NCBI RefSeq assembly: GCF_901709675.1
Contig: NC_051097.1
Coordinates: forward strand, 10,518,039-10,582,038
Length of the DNA stretch: 64,000 bases
Origin: Syngnathus acus
Lineage: Eukaryota > Chordata > Actinopteri > Syngnathiformes > Syngnathidae
Direction: 5' to 3'
A model generated the notes under the pieces. The model was not told the DNA's origin, ran no database searches, and saw nothing but the letters and a program-made list of their open reading frames with translations. This document shows, piece by piece, positions 55,981 to 64,000 of the stretch (its first letter is position 1; every line of letters starts with the position of its first letter). The translations under genes and the position numbers were made by a program.

Positions 55981-58529
55981 CTAGAGCCCGGTGAGGTCCA
56001 CGATGGCCTTGATGAAGATGGCGTCGTCGCGGATGTAGGAGTTTTTGGCATCCAGCTTGGAGAACGGGCAAAATAGTGGGCAGCCACTGGCGATGTTCAT
56101 CTCGCTTACCGGGCGCTGGAAAGATGACGAGGTGACGTCGGGCCGGAAGGCGTCGATGATGTGCTCCCGGTTGCTCTGGTCCAGAAGCATCAGGGTCACC
56201 TGAAGGGGAGAAAAGCAAAGCGAACTTAGTCTTGACTGAGATGCCACAAGATAGTGATGGGCGGGTCTCGCTCATGGATGATTGATTTTTTTTTTTTTTT
56301 TTTTTACTGGACCTTCTGGTTGAAGGGCCACTTGAGCAAGGCGTCGCTCAATCCCCGCATCACCACAAAGAACAAGGACAAGTGGCTGCCGCGCCCCGTC
56401 CCGTCCCCATTCAGATAGATCCGCAGACACATCCTGTAGCCGTACTTGCTGGTGTAGAAGGCTGCAAAGGAACCAGGCAGGATTTGGGCTTCCTGTCCTA
56501 TACAATCATCTTGAATATTTTCTTACCTGGCGAGAACATGGCGGGAGCGCGACCGGCGACGGCGTCCTGCCTCTTTTTAGCAAAATCGGAGATCCTCCAC
56601 ACAAAGACGCCGTCGAAGGTCGAAGCGGACATTTCCCGAAGCCGACCTTCCATCTCTGCTACCGTCAGGTCCTTCAGGCCGACCGTCCTCTCCAGCTGCC
56701 GCACCTGCAAGAGCAGTTAGTTCAGTACTGCGCGTTTCTCTGAATTCCCGTTTTAACAATCCCCTTCCAAACGCCACCGGCAGGCTGACCTTGTTACTCA
56801 GAGCTTCGATCTTGTCTTGGTCCAGCTTGTGCTGGCGGTTACTGGCTTCCATGGTGGTGGCAAAGCGCTCCACTTCTCGGTTCAAAACACACACCACGTT
56901 CTCAAAGGTGCCCGCCTTCACCTCCAGCTCGGTGCAGCGGCGGCCCAGCTCGACGACCTTGGTCTTCTCGCTGTGGAGCTGCAGCTCCAGGGCCGCGCCC
57001 ACCGAGCTGGGCAGCGGCGTGAAGGAGGTAGACACGGACAGGGTGGGGGCCAAGGTGGGAGGCAGGGGCAGGGGAGCCGGTGCCGGCGGGCCCGAGCCGG
57101 AGGACGAGGAGGCGGCGGCTCCCTGCACGGGAGGCCCGGAGGAGGTGGTGCTGAGCTGGGAGACCCGGGCCTCCAGTTCTCGGAGGGACTGCTGCAGTTC
57201 CACCAGTTTGTGTCCCGCCACCTCCAGACCCTGCGGCTGCAGCCCCTCCATGCTCACCTTCATGCCCATAATGTAGTGCAGCAGCAGGTTGAGGTGTTCG
57301 TAGGCAAAAGCCCGTTCGTGGTCGTGGGTCTTCTCCTTCTCCACCTGCCGACGGAAGTGACTTAAGAAGTCTGAAGAGCAAAATAAACGAGCCATCAAAA
57401 AGGTGACTCACCGACATGTCACAGCCCACCACGTGAAAGCGACACGGCATCCTGAATTTGCTGCAGAACTTGATGTGGTCCACGTACTGGAAGATGTGAC
57501 AAGTGTCAGTTGTGGGATGAGTTGGAGAGACGCGCACCGTCCTCAAGCTCACCTTCTCTCTGGGTATCTTCTTTTTGGCACAGCCCTCGCAGATCATCGG
57601 GTATTTGGGGCAGATCTCATCGTGGGCCTGGTGAGCAATAATTCATCGGTTTGATAAGCATCAAGTCTATTGAGTATTGTGCTTTGTATTTATTTTTGAA
57701 ATTTTCTTTGCTCACCTTGATGTTCTTGAAGTGAAAAGGTTCTTTGCAGTACTTGCAATTGAGCGTCCTCTCCGGGCACTCGCGCTCACTGTGCCGCTCC
57801 TGCTCGTTGAAGCGAATGCGCTCTTTGCAGGAAGGGCACGGCACGATCATGAACTCGCACTTGCCCTCGTGGCTCATCTGACACGTGCACAAAAAAAAAA
57901 AAATCCAATTTTATATCCGCCAACCAGAAGAGACCAACAGAACCGAACCGCTCAGTGAACTTCAGCTCACTTTGCCCGACTTTTGTGACTCACCTCATAT
58001 TCTTTGATGGACCCTCTCCAAGAGCAACTTTCATTAACACAGACAGCCGTGAGGTTTTCCACTTCTCGCCGAACCGCATTGTCGGGAAAAGCCTTTAAAA
58101 CGAAAAATGTGTGTTTAAATTAAATAGATGTATTTAAATAAATGTAAAACATTTGGTACAATGGTACTCACACATCCTTGTTTCAGGATTGATGTGGTCT
58201 CCTCAAAAATATCCTCCTTGATGCAAGCGTTGCATTTCTGCGGTCCGTTACTGCAACGACAAAAGGTAGACATGTCTAGTATGAACGGAACTACAACATT
58301 TTTTTTTCTCCATTTCCAATTTGAACCAACGACTTGCCGACCTGATGGCCAGGTTGAAGCAGTACGAGCAGAAGCGATGGCCGCACTGCGCCTGGAAGGG
58401 TCGTCTGAGGATGTTGTGGCAGCACTTGCACAGGTGCTTGTCCTCCAGCTTGTTGCCCAGGATCTTCTTAGGGAAGCCCGGCTTGTTGCTCTCCATGGAC
58501 GAGGGAGGCGATGGTTCCTGGGCGGCCAT
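55981..58529 (-). CDS. traf2: TNF receptor-associated factor 2
   Basis: Cytoplasmic adaptor that binds TNF-receptor tails and cIAPs and drives NF-kB and JNK signalling. Exons from 5': 58529-58342, 58250-58172, 58092-57994, 57877-57716, 57627-57553, 57486-57412, 57344-56790, 56704-56527, 56461-56313, 56199-55981; 592 residues. RING (CKCC...QAQCGHRFC), then TRAF zinc fingers, coiled coil (TFENVVCVLNREVER) and C-terminal MATH/TRAF domain with FNQKVTLMLLDQ and the ending AIVDLTGL, as in mammalian TRAF2. The start is the ATG giving MAAQEPSPP, aligned to mammalian MAAAS. The large exon 57344-56790 carries about 90 extra residues of Ser/Pro/Ala-rich sequence between the fingers and the coiled coil; human TRAF2 is 501 residues. 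The donor at 56312 is weak (GTCCAG) but in phase. Confidence 0.95.
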
Positions 58530-59230
58530 GCTGTCCAATCACAAGCGTTCACACCTAGGTGGGGCAGACGGCGTGGTCATTCAATTTTGCATCATCGCAA
58601 AAAAGTCAGGAAAATCTGATATCAAACAGTTTTTCAAATTTGTTGGAATTTCCCATCCCTAGTTATTTGTTGTTCAATATTAAGTGTAGAAGTATCAATA
58701 AAGTTGTCCCGATTGAATTACGCTCCTGGCGTTTAAATGTAAAGACGGAGGAAATGGAGCCCAATATTGTGTTGCTAGCATCGTTCTAGCATCTACCAGC
58801 GAGGCCCCCGCGGCCTTTTTGTTTACATGACGATCCACTGACTGGCTGGCTGCTGCCTCCCTGCCTCGCCTCCATTGTCTCCTTGTTGCTAAGCCGTCAC
58901 AGCATCCTCGAGTCAGAAGAGGAAGAGAAGTGGTACCCGGAGGAGAGAGAGAGAAAGGGGGGGGGGGGGGGCGGACTCCCCCACTCCTACCCCCGCACTT
59001 ACCAGCAGCCCGCTCCGGTCTTCCTTGTCTTAATGAGCCGCCATGGCCTGGCTGTCCTTGTCCCGAGACTCGACTCGACGTTGTTTACAGGCGCGACGTA
59101 GGCGGGTTTCTTCCATCCGCCACATAACAACAACACGGACGGGCTCTCCGGCAGCGGCGGCTGTTTTCGTCCAGCGACGCCATTGCTTCCCTCTCAACGC
59201 GACCACCGGTGACGTAACACGGGGGCGGGG
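58530..59230 (-). promoter_or_regulatory. traf2: traf2 5' region and CpG-rich promoter
   Basis: Upstream of the traf2 ATG. A purine run with G12 is at 58944-58973, followed by CpG-rich sequence at about 58975-59230 that is the likely promoter and first non-coding exon. No TATA box is evident. Exon borders are not resolved. Confidence 0.4.
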
Positions 59231-59876
59231 CTGACGATGGGCGAAATGACACACGCGCGAGTCAAAAATGACAAAACAAAAGTGGCGGAGGATAGGAACT
59301 GCGAATAGTGAATGAAAAGTGCACAGAAATGCAGCTAATCGAAAATGCATTGATATGCCAAATTACGCAGGGGTCCAATTTTGTCACTTTTTTCCTGAAA
59401 CTAATATCGCTTTGTTGTGATAATAAAGTTGTATTTCTTTGGGGCATTTATATTCTGTTTATAAACACCACCCACCCGTCTGACACTTTTAATAGACACA
59501 TTGAGCACAGAACTGAACAATGTATGAAAACACTACATAAAGTTGCACTCAAAATGATTTAATTCCTTACTGTAAATTAATTTTCAAAATATAATCTACA
59601 ATGGGGATTATTCAGAAATGACAGACTGGAGTTTTGGACAAGAAATGCTGGTATAAAAATATATGTGAAAGAGCACGGACAAGCTATCTGAGTAATTTTT
59701 AAAATACGAGTATATACATAAATATAATTTAAAGGCACTTTTTTAAAAGTTACATAAAAACAGTACAAACTGTGGAGCCTCTTTTTTTAAAGTGCTTGAA
59801 TACTACTGGTGAGCACTACTACATTGCCTGCTGGAGTCACATGATCCTGAGTGGAGAAGATGATCATCATCTTTTT
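59231..59876. other. Gap between gramd2b and traf2, no gene seen
   Basis: AT-rich sequence holding the end of the gramd2b 3' UTR. No canonical minus-strand AATAAA is obvious. An ATTAAA variant (TTTAAT on plus, near 59488) is the best candidate. Confidence 0.4.
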
Positions 59877-62608
59877 TTAGGTGTCATCCAGAAGCTTCCG
59901 AAGGTTTCTTTGAATCTAAGCATACAAACAGTAACAGTGTGACGCCAAAACAACATTTGAACTCATTCAACAAAATCCGCACAAACCTTTTCGAGTTTAA
60001 GCAGGCTGGCGGAGAGCTCACCAAAGATCTCGGCATCCTGGACAGTCACTGTGTTTCTGCAAAGCAATTGGAGTCATATTTCATGCAATAATGAAAATCT
60101 AATTCTTGGCAATTTCGTATGTGTGGTTCAAAGTTGGGAGCAATCAGGTAAAATCTCTAGAACATCTCTAGATAGCAAATATCATTCTAAAATGGCCGCT
60201 TTTCAGACACGGCTACTTTTTTTGTGGGTCTACTCATGATAGACATGCCTTCCAAATTCCATACCGCAAAGTGAAACTATCTTCCATGCCGATGGCTGAA
60301 ATCTTCCCAAAAATTCTTTTTGGATCCTCATACCCTGCATGCACACGATCCCGGGCGGACAGTATGACATTCAAGCGATGCTCGAGGGCAGCCATCTTCA
60401 AAGCCATGTAACACGAGGACATCACCAGGACGCCGACTCTGTTTATGGAGGAAACACAAGCGTCTTAAAACAACCTGGACAACAATGGCCTCTCGTGTTG
60501 CACGTGGTGAACGGAGCACTCACAAGAACAAATAGATTAGCAGGACGGGGAGCAAGGTGGTGTGGGGCCAGGCTTTGTCCGCTTGCGTGGCCCCCACAAC
60601 AGACTTCGATGGCCCTTTGTGGCAAAACAGATACGTTTTTAAATTCCGGCCTCGAGGAGGGATCGCATTAATTACAGCGACAAGAAAAAGTCGACACACC
60701 CTTGTACACCAAAACGAAAGACAAAGGAGCGTGACAGTACCGTTCTTGGCTCGGCTCTTTTGGCCCGGCTGAAGGTGCACGTCTGCGTGCACAGACACCT
60801 CTCTGCTCAGAAAAGTGTTGGGGACGCTGGCGAATTCTGTTTGATGAAATGCGGCGTGAGAGAGAGAGACAAAGAAATGTTTAACGCAGGATTCTGCCTT
60901 GCAAAGCAGCAGGACGAGCCTTCTGAAATACTTGTCAAACCAAGCCAGTCTAAACTCTCACTTGCTATTTACTCAAACGTTTTGTCAACAAGTCTGTGCG
61001 AAACCTGACACCCGCCGCGCCTTTGCAACCTCATCCATGTTCCGTCACCCACCGGCCATTTTGTCACAATCCGGAGTCTGCGATCCAGAGCTGCTACTAC
61101 TCTCCGCCTCCATTTCCTGTCGCCTCTGTCGCACCACGCCGTCCAGATCAGAGAAGGTCCGGGCCAAGTCCTGCCGAGCACGCACAGGAATATATACAAT
61201 GGCACTACTGCTGAGAACAAGGGCCTCGCTTTCTATAGATGAAAACAAAAAACATTCCAGACCAGAGGAAGAGATGGTGGGCGCTTGACTCCAAAGCCAT
61301 TCTCACAGGAGGAGGCCACATGACTGCTGCACGTCTTCTCCACCTGAAAAGTTGTCACGCGTTGTACTTAGCAAGTACGGGCTTTCTATTTGATGCGAGC
61401 TATTCAAATAATGACGGGGCAATTTTTAGGCCCCACGCAAAATGTGTTTGTTTGAACTGACCTCCAGATGGACGCACACGGACCTCAGAAACTTGTAGGT
61501 GGTGTTCCGGGACAGGAAGGACACAAAGACGTGCTGGAAAAACACAACCTGGGCTAAAGTTAAGATGAATTTGTACTTGGGTTATTTAAACTGTTGACAC
61601 CCACAATCTGGTACTTTTTTTCAGAGCTCCTATGACACATACACACACGCACTCTCATTCGGTGGTATTACCTGCTCCCGTGTGCTTTCGATCACCAGGG
61701 CATTGGGCACCAGCAGAGCCGTTTTTGTCTTCTTGATGAATGTCACAGACGCTGCCCGGATGGCGATCTACAGACCAGGTTTTTGAGTTGTTAAGCTAGT
61801 TTCTGCGAGAACGCCCGCCATACCTTCGTATCCCTGCCAAAGACTTTAGAGTGGAAGCAGATCCAGTTTGGTGAGACGAACATTTTGCCCTGATATAAGA
61901 TGTCTCTCTGCACGGCGCATGTGTAACCTGGCAATGTAAAGCAATCAACATGTTAAAAAAAAAAAGAACGTTTTTTCCAATATGGCGGCAGACGTACTTT
62001 GCGTGAGCGCCTCCTCCCTGCTCACTTCCTTGAACAACTTGTGAAACTGCAAGTTCGTCTTGGACAGCTGAAAGAAACGAGACAACTGGAATACCTGCGT
62101 CAGGCATGTTGAACCCATTAATTTGTTTTCAATGTTAACATTTTTGTTGATCATTTCCCCATCACATCCCCCCACAGACATAAATAAAAAATGTTTAAAT
62201 CTAATTTTAATGTGGACGATGAGTAAGAGAGGAATATTCAAAACAAATCCATGGACAGGTAAACCAGCGGATGTCCAACCCCAAGTACCGTCTAAGTGGA
62301 GAAACGCACCTGAGTGGACGGTGACTTCTTTACTTCCGATTTTGACAAACGGAGGTGAGTGGGCCTCCTCCGGGCACTGGGGACATCGTCGTCCACCTCA
62401 AAACTGCCACAAAAAGTTAAAATATGAAAGACTTCTTGTACTAAACTTTTCATCAAGCGTCTCATAACAGAATTGAAGTGAACCAGAGCCTCCGTTAGCG
62501 CAACACACCGGGACTTGAGCGCCAGCTGGCCCGAACTCACCTACTCCCGCTGGGGTACTCGGTCGTCCGGCACGGCGGAGTCAACGGTCGCTCGGCCTGC
62601 TCGCCCAT
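59877..62608 (-). CDS. gramd2b: GRAM domain-containing protein 2B (GRAMD3)
   Basis: Membrane-anchored protein whose GRAM (PH-like) domain is thought to bind membrane lipids; relatives act at ER-plasma membrane contacts. Exons from 5': 62608-62541, 62403-62310, 62067-61998, 61927-61824, 61767-61672, 61533-61462, 61343-61263, 61170-61053, 60836-60741, 60614-60524, 60438-60334, 60056-59987, 59915-59877; 367 residues against about 430 in human. The GRAM domain starts KTNLQFHKLFKEV and contains ILYQGKMFVSPNWICFHSK. FSDLDGVVRQRRQEME followed by SSSSSGSQTP is diagnostic of GRAMD2B. One transmembrane segment spans TTLLPVLLIYLFL and the next exon. The short C-terminal helix ends KLEKIQRNLRKLL as in GRAMD2B, while GRAMD2A lacks it. 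The donor at 61262 is weak but the joint matches the family. Confidence 0.87.
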
Positions 62609-62840
62609 CACCACCACCGTGTCGTCCTCCCCCTCCTCCCTAGCCGCCCGCTACCGCCGCGAGGAGACATATGCGGTAACCGGGGATTTGGACCGATCGA
62701 GGGGAGAAAATATGGGAAAAGTGGCTGGAGAAAGGAGGAGGAGGAACCGGGGAGGAGTCGGCGGAGAGGCCGAAAAAGGGGAGCGAGAAGACGGGAGCGC
62801 TGAAAACCGCCCGCTTTTTGGGTGCCGGAAAGAAATCCAT
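62609..62840 (-). promoter_or_regulatory. gramd2b: gramd2b 5' UTR and promoter region
   Basis: CpG-rich, purine-skewed sequence directly upstream of the gramd2b ATG, with GAGGAGG and GGGGAG motifs on the plus strand. Probably includes the transcription start. No TATA or CCAAT box stands out. Confidence 0.4.
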
Positions 62841-64000
62841 AATTTAATTCCTTGACACTTTATTCACAAATTCTAATCACTATTAGAACAACAAATGATA
62901 AAAAAGGGAAGAAATCCAGACTTTTCCCCGACTTTTTGGGCCACGTCAATGTGATTGACCAACATGTCCACAAGAGGGCAGCATCATCACTTATAGTCAA
63001 CATTCACCTCATTTCTATGACAGGAGAGGTTATAATTTCCTTCAATATTTAAAGAAGCTAAAGTTGTTTGACTTGGGCAAGTAAATATTTAAACTTTAAA
63101 AGAACAAATTTGAAATTAAATTTGGCTTTTAGACACGGGCTTTAGGTTTTCAAAAACAGGGTTCGAGCCTGGGTTAGGGTTTAAAGCAAGGCTTAGTGTT
63201 GCAAATTAGGGTTTTAAGACTTCCAAAGTATGTTTTTTTAGTCAGGGTTACTGTGTGTCTGTTCTGTCTCTTTAATTCTCCGTTCAATGAGTCATGTTGC
63301 ATATTTTCTGCGTTTGTTTATTTGTGGCTGCCTGATGACAGCTTCATGACGGTTGCAAAACATTACGGCCCACATCTGGGCGCTTCTTATGTAGGGCACT
63401 GCCACCTCTCCTCCCCCCCTCCACCCACATACACTCAAAGGCCTCATTTGTGGGCCCAGTGATGGATGAAGTGATAAAGCCTGGAGACACCACAGAACAC
63501 GTACCACTTTCTGGGATTAAGAACGTCAAGAACTATCTTTTAAAAGAAAAAATATTGATACAAAAGTAGAAAATGAACACATTGACGGATATGGATCAGA
63601 TACCCATGAGGAAATCCAGCTGCGATGGTCATGTGACTAACAAAGAGATGCTTGATAAAATCTTCCCACATGTCCTTTGGAGACTATTCATTCTTGACAC
63701 ACACACAATGGAGTCAGTGTGTGTGGGCGCGCAAGTTGCCCTCCTGAGAGGAATCTGCGATGAAAAAACAGACAAGAGAGTGGGAATCGTATTTTTGATT
63801 TATTTAACAAAATATTAGTCGCTGCATTACAACCCTACAGAGGCCCTAAAGTGAACCCCCCCCTTCCCAATAAAAAGTAGTAGAAGCATTGATTCAACTG
63901 CTGTGGATTAGGAAGAAGTAGACTCAGAAATATAATTAGTCTACTACCTGGTATGCTTTGGTAGCAAGATAAAAAAAAGGACACGGTCGATTTCCCGAGG
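62841..64000. other. Right end of window, no gene seen
   Basis: AT-rich sequence. Degenerate GTTAGGGTTT-like copies lie at 63163-63215. Short open frames show no splice context or similarity. Confidence 0.5.

Noticed and set aside
57345-57374. Use of the acceptor near 57372 for the large traf2 exon
   Set aside because: It would bring an in-frame TAA after two codons; the acceptor before 57344 keeps the frame.

Overview
The window is from a vertebrate nuclear genome, almost certainly a teleost fish. It holds five multi-exon vertebrate genes with GT-AG introns that are mostly short, (CA)n and (CTCA)n microsatellites, and many small DNA-transposon and SINE-like fragments. The species cannot be read from the sequence. 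All five gene models were built by hand from splice sites and reading phase. Every intron joins in phase and each model from ATG to stop is a whole number of codons.

Layout: (1) 589-9945 (+) is the 3' part of mast4, a microtubule-associated Ser/Thr kinase with DUF1908, kinase and PDZ domains and a very large last exon. Its first exons lie left of the window, and a second possible first exon sits at 1081. (2) 9946-15331 is the mast4 3' UTR and a gene-poor interval, ending in a CCAAT-containing candidate promoter for pik3r1. (3) 15332-27138 (+) is pik3r1, the p85-alpha regulatory subunit of class IA PI3-kinase (731 aa), with an internal first exon for the short p50-alpha form at 23517. Its 3' UTR runs to about 29.1 kb. 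(4) 29616-34437 is a 4.8-kb imperfect palindrome enclosing about seven copies of a 235-bp tandem unit. One arm carries a later SINE insertion and the other an expanded (CTCA)27 tract. (5) 35387-46215 (-) is tnc, tenascin-C (2080 aa): signal peptide, 11 full EGF repeats, 14 FNIII domains and a fibrinogen-like domain. An in-frame 12-bp coding minisatellite makes a Pro-Ser-Ala-Gly/Arg linker. (6) 46216-55980 is mostly gene-poor. It holds SINE and MITE copies, a possible small minus-strand transcript near 52.1-53.1 kb, and the likely long 3' UTR of traf2. (7) 55981-58529 (-) is traf2 (592 aa), with an insertion of about 90 residues compared with the mammalian protein. (8) 59877-62608 (-) is gramd2b (367 aa), a GRAM-domain protein with one membrane segment.

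The genes do not form one pathway. MAST4 is a cytoskeleton-linked kinase, PIK3R1 couples tyrosine kinases to PI3K, TNC is extracellular matrix, TRAF2 transmits TNF-receptor signals, and GRAMD2B is a membrane-anchored lipid-sensing protein. The mast4-pik3r1 neighbourhood matches human 5q12-q13. It also mirrors the MAST2/PIK3R3 and MAST3/PIK3R2 pairs, so it looks like an ancient vertebrate linkage. tnc and traf2 are both on human 9q, so the window joins a 5q-like block to a 9q-like block.
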